40,166 bases of DNA from Blautia sp. (GTDB lineage Bacteria; Bacillota; Clostridia; Lachnospirales; Lachnospiraceae), in contig JAFUCO010000056.1 of NCBI GenBank assembly GCA_017459635.1, positions 1 to 40,166 on the forward strand, in the 5' to 3' direction. Below the pieces are notes generated by a model. The model ran no database searches and had not been told where the DNA came from. It saw only the letters and a program-made list of their open reading frames with translations. Every line of letters starts with the position of its first letter. Position 1 is the stretch's first letter. Of the stretch, positions 27,137 to 34,784 are shown one piece after another. A program made the position numbers and the translations under genes.

Positions 27137-29059
27137 ATGGTCAGTATTGTAACTCCGGTCTACAATGCGGAAAAGTATATAAAAGAAACGATCAAGAGTG
27201 TAATCGAGCAGTCCTATACGGACTGGGAACTCCTGCTGGTGGATGACTGCTCGACAGACCGCTCATGCGAGATCATCCGGCAGTACGGTGATCCCAGGAT
27301 CAGGCTGATAAAGCAGGAAGAAAACGGCGGAGCAGCCCGGGCGAGAAACCGTGGTATCGATGAGGCAAAGGGAAGGTACATTGCTTTTCTGGATGCGGAT
27401 GATATCTGGTACGCTGATAAACTTGAATGCCAGATGCAGTTTATTAAAAGACAGGATGCCGGTTTCGTATTCACCTCCTATTATTTTGGGGATGAGAATG
27501 CAGAGCGCACCGGGAAAATGGTGAGGGTACCCAAAAAGCTGGTTTACAGTGAGGCATTGTCACGTACCGTGATCTTCACTTCTACGGTGCTTATCGATAC
27601 GATGAAGATCGGAAAACCTCACATGCCTGAGATCAGTTCAGAGGATACGGCGACCTGGTGGGATATTCTGAGAAGCGGAGTGACTGCCTATGGCCTGGAC
27701 CAGCCACTGGTTATATACCGGAGGCCGGCTTCATCTTTGTCTTCAGATAAAAAGGCTGCGGTAGGGCGGATATGGAACCTTTATAAAAGGGAAGGGCTGT
27801 CCTTTCCGCATGCTGCGTCCTGCCTGGTACGGTGGGCGTTCAGGGCAACAGTCCGAAGGTTTGTGGACGATGCTCTGAGAGCTCATTTCGAAGCTATCAA
27901 GCGATTTACCGTACTTCAGCTTAGCATTGCCGGGCTGGTGCTTCAGACAGCTATCTATGCGGCCTTCTGGTTCCGGTATCTTTATCCGGAACTAAGCAAA
28001 GTCCGGTATTCCCGTGAGGGCTACAATCTTGGCCGGGGCCTTGTCCTTTATTTCAGGGGACATCTTCTGATACTGCTTATTTATTTTGTGATGCTTGTTT
28101 TCTTTTCGCAGACTACGGGAGGAATGAAAACAGGTTATCTGAAACCGAAAAATGTGTTCGGCTCTGAAGTGACTGCACTTTTGATGACTAACATTCTTAC
28201 GTATTTTGAACTCAGCCTGATGAAGAACTGGCTTCTGGAGCCTCGTTATCTGGTGCTTGTTTTTCTGTGTCAGGTGGCCCTTGCGTACATATGGTCTTTT
28301 GCGGGAAGCGCGATTTATCGAAAGGTATTTCCGCCTCGTGAAACACTTGTTCTCAATTATTCGGACTATAATATTGCGGAGAAATTCAGCACACGGAGCG
28401 ACCGGTTCGAGATTGTAAAGGTGATGAACAGGCCGGGGCTTGAAAAGGCAGAGCAGGAATGCAAGCGGTGGTACGGCTGTGTCGTTGTCTGCGGAGGCAC
28501 CGAAGTGGAAAGGCGGATTCTGCTGGAATTCTGCTATAAAGAGTTTATCCGCGTATATCTTGTGCCTGAGATAGAAGATATCCTTATACAGGGTTCAGAA
28601 CAGATGGACCTGTTCGATACGCCTATCTTTGAACTGAAAGAGTATACCATCAGGTGGGAGCTCCGCCTGGTAAAACGGATGATAGATATTCTGGTCGGGA
28701 TAATATGCCTGCCGTTCGGGCTTTATGGAAGAAAGCATCCGGTGGTCTGTATCGGTAAGGACAAGAAGGAGTTTGTCAGGTACGGCAGGGGATTTTATAA
28801 TCTGTTAAACGGTACGATGTCGCTTATCGGCCCGGAGGCGCTTGAGGCAGAGACAGCACGGGAGCAGATGAAGAAAGATGAAAGGGCTATATACAGATAT
28901 CGTATAAAGCCGGGCATTACCGGCTATGCAAAGCTTTACCGGACCAGAAACACGACACGCGAGGAGCAGCTGAAAATGGATTTATATTATATCCAGCATT
29001 ACAGTCTTCTGTTCGACTTTAAGCTGATGCTGCTCGCACTGCAGAGCAAGGCGCAGTAG
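27137..29059 (+). CDS. GT2 glycosyltransferase fused to a truncated polyprenyl-phosphate sugar transferase-like protein
   Basis: The 640-residue protein has a GT2 domain at 1-230 (SIVTPVYNAEKYIKETIKSV, DDCSTD, the DXD motif as DADD in AFLDADDIW), then four hydrophobic spans at about 265-420, a Rossmann-like segment (ETLVLNYSDYN...) and a C-terminal bacterial sugar transferase-like part (KRMIDILVGIICLPFGLYG, NLLNGTMSLIGPEALEAETA, RIKPGITGYAKL). This last part lacks the stretch between the membrane helix and the NLLNG motif that normally holds the KFR and catalytic Asp-Glu dyad, so phosphosugar transferase activity is doubtful. AGGAAAGGA precedes ATG 27137. It likely acts in surface polysaccharide synthesis. 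Being 96 nt after the VWA gene it may share its transcript. Confidence 0.85.
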   Translation: MVSIVTPVYNAEKYIKETIKSVIEQSYTDWELLLVDDCSTDRSCEIIRQYGDPRIRLIKQEENGGAARARNRGIDEAKGRYIAFLDADDIWYADKLECQMQFIKRQDAGFVFTSYYFGDENAERTGKMVRVPKKLVYSEALSRTVIFTSTVLIDTMKIGKPHMPEISSEDTATWWDILRSGVTAYGLDQPLVIYRRPASSLSSDKKAAVGRIWNLYKREGLSFPHAASCLVRWAFRATVRRFVDDALRAHFEAIKRFTVLQLSIAGLVLQTAIYAAFWFRYLYPELSKVRYSREGYNLGRGLVLYFRGHLLILLIYFVMLVFFSQTTGGMKTGYLKPKNVFGSEVTALLMTNILTYFELSLMKNWLLEPRYLVLVFLCQVALAYIWSFAGSAIYRKVFPPRETLVLNYSDYNIAEKFSTRSDRFEIVKVMNRPGLEKAEQECKRWYGCVVVCGGTEVERRILLEFCYKEFIRVYLVPEIEDILIQGSEQMDLFDTPIFELKEYTIRWELRLVKRMIDILVGIICLPFGLYGRKHPVVCIGKDKKEFVRYGRGFYNLLNGTMSLIGPEALEAETAREQMKKDERAIYRYRIKPGITGYAKLYRTRNTTREEQLKMDLYYIQHYSLLFDFKLMLLALQSKAQ

Positions 29060-29182
29060 ACATAGGGGACGCTGGCCTCGGTTTTTTTCAGATGATAACT
29101 CAGGATTTGTGGAGGTGGGGCTTCTTTTACTTTTAGAAATCCGGAAGAGTGACACCGCATACTTTTAGTGGCGAGTCGGACG

Positions 29183-29376
29183 CCGTAGGGGGAGGACTGA
29201 CCATATGTACGGAACCGCGGCCTCTGGCAGAGAAAATGCTGCGTCGCCTATTAGCCCTTCCTTCGGCAAACTCGCAAAAACCGCTCAGACAGTGCCGAAG
29301 GAAAGGCAGCTATACTCGCATTTTCTGTGCCAGAGGCCGAACGGTTCCGTACATATGGTCAGTCCTCCCCCTACGG
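29183..29376. repeat. 194-bp long inverted-repeat element
   Basis: The left arm 29183-29239 (begins CCGTAGGGGGAGGACTGACC) and right arm 29318-29376 are complementary over about 57 positions with only a 2-nt indel and one change. The interior has a second nested stem, GCCCTTCCTTCGGCA with TGCCGAAGGAAAGGC. The whole could fold as one extended hairpin of about 80 bp. A second copy is cut by the window edge at 1-79. No ORF or transposase is present, so it resembles a MITE or a structured RNA. It sits in the 512-nt gap before the tRNA-Gly pair, the remainder of which shows nothing else I can name. Confidence 0.85.
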
Positions 29377-29468
29377 CTGTTTATGGCAGTGTGAAGTTAT
29401 GATATCAGGCGATACGCGGTGGCTTTTTACTTATCTTGCTGTGGACGATAAGTTTATTTTGCCCACTA

Positions 29469-29489
29469 AGGAACTGTCCCTTGTCTTAA
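29469..29489. repeat. Degenerate GACGGTTCTCTGTC-family copy
   Basis: AGGAACTGTCCCTTGTCTTA keeps the GTCCC..TGTCTTA end of the family but not the left half. Confidence 0.55.
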
Positions 29490-29516
29490 AAAAATGTGAA
29501 TTTCTGAAAATAATTG

Positions 29517-29545
29517 TTGACAAAGACCGTGATTATGCGTATACT
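29517..29545 (+). promoter_or_regulatory. Promoter of the tRNA-Gly pair
   Basis: TTGACA (29517-29522), a 17-nt spacer and TATACT (29540-29545), 26 nt before the first tRNA. Confidence 0.8.
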
Positions 29546-29571
29546 GTTCTTTGCGTTGAGAAATGATGTGC

Positions 29572-29642
29572 GCGGGTGTAGTTCAATGGTAGAACACCAG
29601 CCTTCCAAGCTGGACACGTGGGTTCGATTCCCATCACCCGCT
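29572..29642 (+). tRNA. tRNA-Gly (anticodon TCC)
   Basis: A 71-nt cloverleaf with acceptor GCGGGTG/CACCCGC, anticodon loop CTTCCAA (anticodon TCC, codons GGA/GGG) and T-arm GGGTTCGATTCCC. Discriminator T. No CCA is encoded. Confidence 0.97.
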
Positions 29643-29645
29643 TGT

Positions 29646-29718
29646 GCGATAGTGGCGTAGTTGGTAACGCGCGACCTTGCCAAGGTCGAGACCGCGGGTT
29701 CGAGCCCCGTCTATCGCT
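29646..29718 (+). tRNA. tRNA-Gly (anticodon GCC)
   Basis: A 73-nt cloverleaf only 3 nt after the first. Acceptor GCGATAG/CTATCGC, anticodon stem CGACC/GGTCG with loop TTGCCAA (anticodon GCC, codons GGC/GGU). Discriminator T. No CCA is encoded. The two tRNAs together decode all glycine codons. Confidence 0.96.
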
Positions 29719-29727
29719 CTTTCAGAA

Positions 29728-29764
29728 AACCGAAAGCTCTTTGGATTGAGCTTTCGGTTTTTTT
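29728..29764 (+). terminator. Intrinsic terminator of the tRNA-Gly operon
   Basis: AACCGAAAGCTC pairs with GAGCTTTCGGTT around an 8-nt loop, followed by a T-run. Confidence 0.92.
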
Positions 29765-29879
29765 GTCTGCCATGACGGCAGTGGAGGTTCACTATTAACA
29801 TGTTTCATAATGATTACTATTAATTGACTCAGCCGCAAGTGGCTGTGAATAGTGACTCAAAAAGTGCGTTTTACAGGCA

Positions 29880-29908
29880 TTGACGTTTTTTTTATGGCGT
29901 GCTACAAT
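29880..29908 (+). promoter_or_regulatory. Promoter of rnpB
   Basis: TTGACG (29880-29885), a 17-nt spacer and TACAAT (29903-29908). The start predicted near 29915 coincides with the 5' strand of RNase P helix P1. Confidence 0.8.
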
Positions 29909-29915
29909 AACCGCG

Positions 29916-30262
29916 CAGCCAGGCCAGGTGATCGCGGCTGGACAGACGAAAGGGTTCAGACGAGGAAAGTCCGGGCTTCACAGGGCAGGATGCCGGATAA
30001 CGTCCGGTGGAGGCAACTCCCAGACCAGTGCAACAGAAATAAACCGCCGCTGTTTACGCGGTAAGGGTGGAAAGGCAGTGTAAGAGACTACCGCCGGCCT
30101 GGTAACAGGGCGGGCACATGTAAACTCCATTCGAAGCAAGACCAAAAAGAAAGCCATACGGCGGCCCGTCGTGCTTTCAGGTAGGTCGCTTGAGCCTTCC
30201 GGCAACGGAAGGCCTAGATAGATGATCACCCAACGACATAACCCGGCTTATCGGCCTGACTG
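29916..30262 (+). ncRNA. rnpB: RNase P RNA, class A
   Basis: The catalytic RNA of RNase P, which matures tRNA 5' ends. The universally conserved GAGGAAAGTCCGGGCT occurs at about 29961-29976, ACAGAAA in the middle and the AGATAGATGATCACC / ACATAACCCGGCTTATCG block near the 3' end. P1 is formed by CAG..AGGCC (29916-29925) and GGCCT..CTG (30253-30262). The length of about 347 nt and layout fit the ancestral class A. It lies directly behind the tRNA-Gly operon but has its own promoter. Confidence 0.96.
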
Positions 30263-30279
30263 CAAGAAGGGTTTTTAGA

Positions 30280-30317
30280 ATATCCCCCGCTGCTGTATCT
30301 CTGCAGCGGGGGATATT
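30280..30317. terminator. Hairpin between rnpB and pyrI
   Basis: ATATCCCCCGCTGC pairs with GCAGCGGGGGATAT around a short loop, followed by TTCTCC. It is probably the end of rnpB. Being symmetrical it could also stop transcripts from pyrI. The 82 nt from 30318 to 30399 shows nothing further. Confidence 0.75.
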
Positions 30318-30399
30318 TCTCCGAAAGGTGTGGGGGGAAAACGCTCTCTGAGTTGCGAAGGGAGGCGTTGGGAGAGTGCATGGGTTAGACGGTATCTTT

Positions 30400-30837
30400 T
30401 TATTTATTTCTGTGCCCGCGGTACTTTTCTTCGCAGTATTTGCACCTGTAGATCTCTTTGTCGGGATCTGACAGTATAAATACCTGATCGAGTCCCTGCT
30501 CTATGGAGGTTATGCAGCGTGGGTTTTTGCACTTTATTATATTAACTATCTGTTTTGGGAGCTTCAGCTCTCTTTTTTCTACTATCTGTTCATCTTTGAT
30601 TATGTTCACGGTGATGTTGTGGTCGATAAAACCGACAATGTCGAGGTCGAGGGAATCAACCGGGCATTCTACCTTGATAATATCCTTCTTGCCCATCTTG
30701 TTGCTGCGGGCATTTTTGATGATCGCAACCTGGTAGTCGGCTTTGTCAAGCTTGAGGTCATGGTAGATGGTCATAGCCTTTCCGGCTTTGATGTGATCAA
30801 GGACATAGCCCTCATGAAGTGCACCAACGTTCAGCAT
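30400..30837 (-). CDS. pyrI: Aspartate carbamoyltransferase regulatory subunit
   Basis: PyrI joins PyrB trimers and binds nucleotides that control activity. The 145-residue protein has the allosteric N-terminal domain (YVLDHIKAGKAMTIYHDL) and the C-terminal zinc domain with four cysteines, CKNPRC and CKYC. I choose the ATG at 30837 since AAGGAG lies 11 nt before it; the GTG at 30846 would be only 2 nt from that site. It is 27 nt downstream of pyrB in the same direction and presumably co-transcribed. Some clostridial PyrI proteins diverge from the enterobacterial form, so allosteric effectors cannot be predicted. Confidence 0.95.
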   Translation of the reverse strand: MLNVGALHEGYVLDHIKAGKAMTIYHDLKLDKADYQVAIIKNARSNKMGKKDIIKVECPVDSLDLDIVGFIDHNITVNIIKDEQIVEKRELKLPKQIVNIIKCKNPRCITSIEQGLDQVFILSDPDKEIYRCKYCEEKYRGHRNK

Positions 30838-30864
30838 AAAGATCACGGCTCCTTTCCGGTTTTA

Positions 30865-31782
30865 TCAGACATTGATTTCAAGCAGTGTGAGGATGAGCGC
30901 CATACGGACATATACTCCGTACTGCGCCTGACGGAAGTATGCAGCCCTCGGATCCTTGTCCACTTCGACGGAAATCTCATTCACTCTTGGAAGCGGGTGA
31001 AGTACAAGCATTTCCTTCTTTGCAAGAAGCATTTTCGTTTCGTCCAGAATATAGAAATCCTTCATCCTTACATAATCTTCTTCGTTGAAGAAGCGCTCTC
31101 TCTGAACCCTTGTCATGTACAGGATGTCGAGGGCAGGGATAGCATCTTCAAGACGTTCTACTTCAGTATAATCAATGTGTTTTTTATCAAGAACATCCTC
31201 ACGGATGTAGCTGGGGATCCGAAGCTCTTCAGGCGAGATGAGGACAAACCTGACGCCTTCGTATCTCGCGAGCGCCTCTATCAGGGAATGAACGGTACGG
31301 CCGAACTTCAGATCACCGCAAAGCCCGATGGTAAGTCCTTTGAACTCGCCCCGAAGAGACCTTATTGTGAGAAGGTCGGTGAGTGTCTGTGTAGGATGCT
31401 GGTGGCCGCCGTCACCGGCGTTGATGACCGGGATGGAAGAGGCCATTGAAGCCACAAGCGCGGCGCCCTCTTTTGGATGGCGCATGGCGCAGATATCGGC
31501 ATAGCAGGAAACAACACGGATAGTGTCGGCGACACTTTCTCCCTTGGCGGCCGAACTGGAGTCTGCTGTAGAGAATCCAAGTACCTTGCCTCCAAGGTTC
31601 ATCATAGCTGCCTCAAAACTCAGTCGTGTACGGGTGCTTGGCTCATAGAACAGTGTGGCAAGCCTCTTATCATCACAGACATGGGCATACCTGGAACGAT
31701 TCTGTTCAATATCCTGAGCGAGGTCAAGAAGTCTGTCAAGCTCCTCCACCGAAAAGTCCATAGGACTCATCAAATGTCTCAT
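30865..31782 (-). CDS. pyrB: Aspartate carbamoyltransferase catalytic subunit
   Basis: PyrB condenses carbamoyl phosphate (made by CarAB) with aspartate, the first committed pyrimidine step. The 305-residue protein has the carbamoyl phosphate motif [22 protein letters not shown] in the hinge region and HPLPR near residue 265. GGAGG lies 8 nt before the ATG. Together with PyrI it forms the PyrB-PyrI holoenzyme type. The long + strand frame over the same DNA is a shadow. The only - strand genes of the window are these two. Confidence 0.97.
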   Translation of the reverse strand: MRHLMSPMDFSVEELDRLLDLAQDIEQNRSRYAHVCDDKRLATLFYEPSTRTRLSFEAAMMNLGGKVLGFSTADSSSAAKGESVADTIRVVSCYADICAMRHPKEGAALVASMASSIPVINAGDGGHQHPTQTLTDLLTIRSLRGEFKGLTIGLCGDLKFGRTVHSLIEALARYEGVRFVLISPEELRIPSYIREDVLDKKHIDYTEVERLEDAIPALDILYMTRVQRERFFNEEDYVRMKDFYILDETKMLLAKKEMLVLHPLPRVNEISVEVDKDPRAAYFRQAQYGVYVRMALILTLLEINV

Positions 31783-31837
31783 GTTTTATCCTCCATGAAA
31801 TTCAAAACCGGGGACCATTACCCCAAACATCCGTACT

Positions 31838-31866
31838 ATAATAAAACAATATAACTCCTTTTTCAA
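31838..31866 (-). promoter_or_regulatory. Promoter of pyrBI
   Basis: On the minus strand, TTGAAA (31866-31861), a 17-nt spacer and TATTAT (31843-31838). A GGGG/CCCC stem can form in the leader but no T-run follows, so attenuation is not supported. Confidence 0.65.
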
Positions 31867-31884
31867 GATGAACTCTTCGAATCC

Positions 31885-31913
31885 TTGAAAAATATATACG
31901 ATTAAATTATAAT
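31885..31913 (+). promoter_or_regulatory. Promoter of folC-pheA
   Basis: TTGAAA (31885-31890), a 17-nt spacer and TATAAT (31908-31913), divergent from the pyrB promoter. A short hairpin GCTCTT-CTT-AAGAGC lies in the leader. Confidence 0.75.
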
Positions 31914-31974
31914 GGATTAAATACCTGCGCTCTTCTTAAGAGCAGCTGCGATTATTTTAAAAAATGGAGATTTT

Positions 31975-33273
31975 ATGAATTACAGAGAAAGCCGTTCTTT
32001 TATAAGTGATGCATCAAAATATGGAAGTGTCCTTTCGCTTGACGCAATGACAAAGCTTATGGAGCGGCTTGATAATGTGCAGGACAGTTATCCGGTGATC
32101 CATGTAGCGGGGACAAATGGCAAAGGCTCTGTATCCGCATTCCTTTATTCTGTCCTTCAGGAGGCAGGATACAGGGTCGGACGGTATAATTCACCGGCTC
32201 TTTTCTGCTACAGGGAAAGGTGGAGCGTATCCGGGGAGATGATCACCCGGGATGAATTCGCATCCTGCACAGACCTGGCAGCGAAGGCAGCCGCCGATAT
32301 GGTGAGTGAAGGCCTGCCGCATCCGACTGTGTTTGAGATTGAAACGGCAGTTGCTTTTGTGTGGTTTGCCAGAAAAAACGTTGACATTGCCATTATCGAG
32401 GTGGGAATGGGCGGTGACAGGGACGCTACAAATGTCATAAGTAAGCCGCTCCTTTCGGTAATAACATCCATTGGGATGGATCATTGTGAGTATCTTGGGA
32501 AGACTGTATCGGAGATAGCCGCCAGGAAGGCAGGGATCATCAAAAAAGACTGTCCTGTAGTAAGCGCCCTGCAGGAGAATGCCGCATCTGAAGTTATTGA
32601 ACGTTTTTGCGATGAAGCGGGCGTCCCTTTAATCACGGCAGATCCCAAGGAAGCGGAGATACTGGAGGAAGGATATCTCTTTCAGCGTTTCCGACTGGAC
32701 AATAAGGAGTACAGGATCGGTCTTTCGGGAGTCCACCAGATACAGAACGCTGTTCTTGCAGTAAGGGCGGCAGAAATACTGCGCGGGCGGGAATTCATGA
32801 TCAGCGAAGAAGCTCTTAAAAGAGGCCTTGAAAAGACCAGGTGGAACGGAAGATTTGAGACGATCATGAGTGAGCCGCTGTTCATAATAGACGGTGCCCA
32901 TAATCCGCCGGCTGCGCACGCACTGGCAGAATCGCTTGTAAAGTATTTTCCGGAAAAGGCCGGACACTTTATTTTTATAATAGGAATGTTCAGGGACAAG
33001 GATTACCATGAGGTGTTAAGGCTGACATGTCATCTGGCAGACAGGATATATACGATAGAAACCCCGGGGAACAGGAGAGCCTGCCCGGCGGAGAAGCTGT
33101 GTGAAGCCGCTGCCTTATATGTCCACGGCGGAAGTGTGGAGGCTATGAAAAGCATCGAGGATGCGGTACGCTCCTCCCTTAAGACGGCATCGCCTGATGA
33201 TGTTATAGTCTGCTTTGGCTCTCTGTCATTTCTTGCTTCTGTTAAGAGAATCATAGAAACGGAGCATTATTAA
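31975..33273 (+). CDS. folC: Folylpolyglutamate synthase / dihydrofolate synthase
   Basis: FolC ligates glutamate to dihydropteroate and extends the polyglutamate tail of folates, using ATP. The 432-residue Mur-ligase-type protein has P-loop VAGTNGKGSVSAF near residue 44, EVGMGGDRDATNV at about 141, SIGMDHCEYLG, the carbamylated Lys region RKAGIIK, and DGAHNP near residue 305 opening the C-terminal domain. ATGGAG lies upstream of the ATG. Its stop overlaps the start of pheA by one base, so the two are translated together. A single family member is seen; bifunctional use is common in bacteria. Confidence 0.95.
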   Translation: MNYRESRSFISDASKYGSVLSLDAMTKLMERLDNVQDSYPVIHVAGTNGKGSVSAFLYSVLQEAGYRVGRYNSPALFCYRERWSVSGEMITRDEFASCTDLAAKAAADMVSEGLPHPTVFEIETAVAFVWFARKNVDIAIIEVGMGGDRDATNVISKPLLSVITSIGMDHCEYLGKTVSEIAARKAGIIKKDCPVVSALQENAASEVIERFCDEAGVPLITADPKEAEILEEGYLFQRFRLDNKEYRIGLSGVHQIQNAVLAVRAAEILRGREFMISEEALKRGLEKTRWNGRFETIMSEPLFIIDGAHNPPAAHALAESLVKYFPEKAGHFIFIIGMFRDKDYHEVLRLTCHLADRIYTIETPGNRRACPAEKLCEAAALYVHGGSVEAMKSIEDAVRSSLKTASPDDVIVCFGSLSFLASVKRIIETEHY

Positions 33274-34565
33274 TGGAAGTAAATAAGACTGATTTTATAG
33301 CGAAAGTAAAAGATGCGGATCCCGGGATGGAAGCCAAAGACGTGGATCCCGGGATGAAAGCCAAAGAAACGGATCCAGAGAAGGATGTCAAAGACGCGGA
33401 TCCAGAGATGGAAGTCAAAGAAACTGACCTTAAGGAGTGCAGGACCCATATAGATGAGATAGATGATCAGATTATAAAGCTGTTTGAAGAAAGAATGGCA
33501 GTCTCCGAGGAGGTTGCCATGTACAAGATCAGAACAGGCATGCAGGTACTGGATCCGGTTCGTGAGAGGGAAAAGATCCAGAGCCTCAGAAAGAAAGCCC
33601 ATGGTGATTTTAACGCGAACGGCGCAGAGCTGCTTTTCAGGCAGATCATGGCGGTAAGCCGCAAAAGACAGTATCAGCTTCTGACAGAGCGTGGACGGGA
33701 TGACATGCCTTATGAAGGTGAATTTACGGAAAAGCTACGGGTAAGCGGCAGCACTGTGGTGTTTCAGGGTGTTGAAGGAGCCTACAGCTTCGCCGCTATG
33801 AAAAAGTATTTTGGAGATGATATCAGCAGTTTCCATGCGGCGACCTGGCGGGAGGCGATGGAAGCTGTGAGATGCGGCAAGGCAGTTTACGCTGTCCTTC
33901 CTATAGAGAATTCTACCGCAGGCATCGTTTCGGACATCTATGATCTGATGATGGAGTACGGGCTTTACATTGTGGGCGGGCAGATCATCCGTGTGGAGCA
34001 TGTCCTGCTCGGGCTCCCCGGCGCGAAGCTTGAAGACATAAAAAAGGTGTGTTCACATCCGCAGGGACTTATGCAGTGTAAAGCTTTTCTTGAGAAGCAT
34101 CCTGACTGGGAACAGATAACCGAGAAGAATACTGCCGGTGCCGCAAAAGCAGTAAGCAGAGATGCGGATATAAGAAAGGCAGCCATTGCAAGCCGTGAAG
34201 CAGGAAAGGTGTATGGATTAAGTGTTCTGGCGGAGAATATCTGTGAGAACAGGAAGAATGAGACCCGATTTATCATAGTAAGCCGTAATCCGGTGTACGA
34301 AAGCTGCTCTGACACGGTCAGCATCTGCTTTGAGCTGCCTCATGAGAGCGGCTCGCTGTATAACATGCTTTCACACATAATATTCAACGGACTCAATATG
34401 ACGCGCATTGAATCACGCCCGATACCCGGCAGGAACTGGGAATACAGGTTCTTTGTGGACTTTGAGGGAAATCTGAGGGACAGCGCGGTCAAAAACGCAC
34501 TTAAGGGGATAGCCTCCGAAGCACTCAGAATGCGCGTGCTCGGAAATTATGTAGAATATTCGTAA
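33273..34565 (+). CDS. pheA: Bifunctional chorismate mutase / prephenate dehydratase with repeat extension
   Basis: PheA makes phenylpyruvate from chorismate for phenylalanine synthesis. The 430 residues comprise a repeat tail (13-52), a chorismate mutase domain (about 53-140: IDEIDDQIIKLFEERM, KQY-like end), prephenate dehydratase (about 160-340: FQGVEGAYS, IENSTAG, the catalytic TRF in ETRFIIV) and an ACT domain with the Phe-binding ESRP. The N-terminal tail is a nine-residue repeat (K-D/E-x-D-P-x-x-x-x) four times in tandem, not usual in the family, whose members are about 375 residues. The ATG at 33273 has GGAG 9 nt upstream. No leader peptide attenuator is visible. Confidence 0.95.
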   Translation: MEVNKTDFIAKVKDADPGMEAKDVDPGMKAKETDPEKDVKDADPEMEVKETDLKECRTHIDEIDDQIIKLFEERMAVSEEVAMYKIRTGMQVLDPVREREKIQSLRKKAHGDFNANGAELLFRQIMAVSRKRQYQLLTERGRDDMPYEGEFTEKLRVSGSTVVFQGVEGAYSFAAMKKYFGDDISSFHAATWREAMEAVRCGKAVYAVLPIENSTAGIVSDIYDLMMEYGLYIVGGQIIRVEHVLLGLPGAKLEDIKKVCSHPQGLMQCKAFLEKHPDWEQITEKNTAGAAKAVSRDADIRKAAIASREAGKVYGLSVLAENICENRKNETRFIIVSRNPVYESCSDTVSICFELPHESGSLYNMLSHIIFNGLNMTRIESRPIPGRNWEYRFFVDFEGNLRDSAVKNALKGIASEALRMRVLGNYVEYS

Positions 34566-34708
34566 CTGTTCAGAACAGCCTGAAGCACTTGCTGCTGAAG
34601 GCGTACGAAAACGCAGATGCAGCGGGCAGCGGGCGATTTTGCATGCGGAGCATCGCCTGCTGCGTATCTGTTCAGGACGGGTTCTGAACAGACACGAATA
34701 TTCGTAAC
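34554..34708. mobile_element. MITE-like element after pheA with 13-bp direct repeats
   Basis: GAATATTCGTAAC occurs at 34554-34566 (overlapping the pheA stop codon) and again at 34696-34708. Between them lies a 129-bp segment bounded by CTGTTCAGAAC (34566-34576) and GTTCTGAACAG (34681-34691), with an internal stem GGCGAT/ATCGCC extended by GCAGC/GCTGC. The direct repeats look like a target-site duplication. No ORF is present. The related elements are at 11914-12091 and 36407-36538. Confidence 0.7.
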
Positions 34709-34731
34709 AAGATGGATGAATTGCAGCTTAC

Positions 34732-34761
34732 TTGAACCGGTGAATTAGCGCCTGGTACTAT
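34732..34761 (+). promoter_or_regulatory. Possible promoter of the ppx/gppA gene
   Basis: TTGAAC (34732-34737), an 18-nt spacer and TACTAT (34756-34761), just downstream of the element described above. Confidence 0.5.
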
Positions 34762-34784
34762 CTAAGAGAAACAGGGAGGAGAAA

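Noticed and set aside
30619-31449. 276-residue plus-strand ORF
   Set aside because: It is antisense to pyrB and pyrI, both of which have full family motifs.
31783-31837. Pyrimidine attenuator in the pyrB leader
   Set aside because: A GGGG/CCCC stem is present but no T-run or alternative hairpin is seen.
34566-34691. CTGTTCAGAAC as a LexA or other operator site
   Set aside because: It does not match the Firmicutes LexA box spacing, and it occurs as paired ends of 129-178-bp segments, which fits an element better; an operator role is not excluded.
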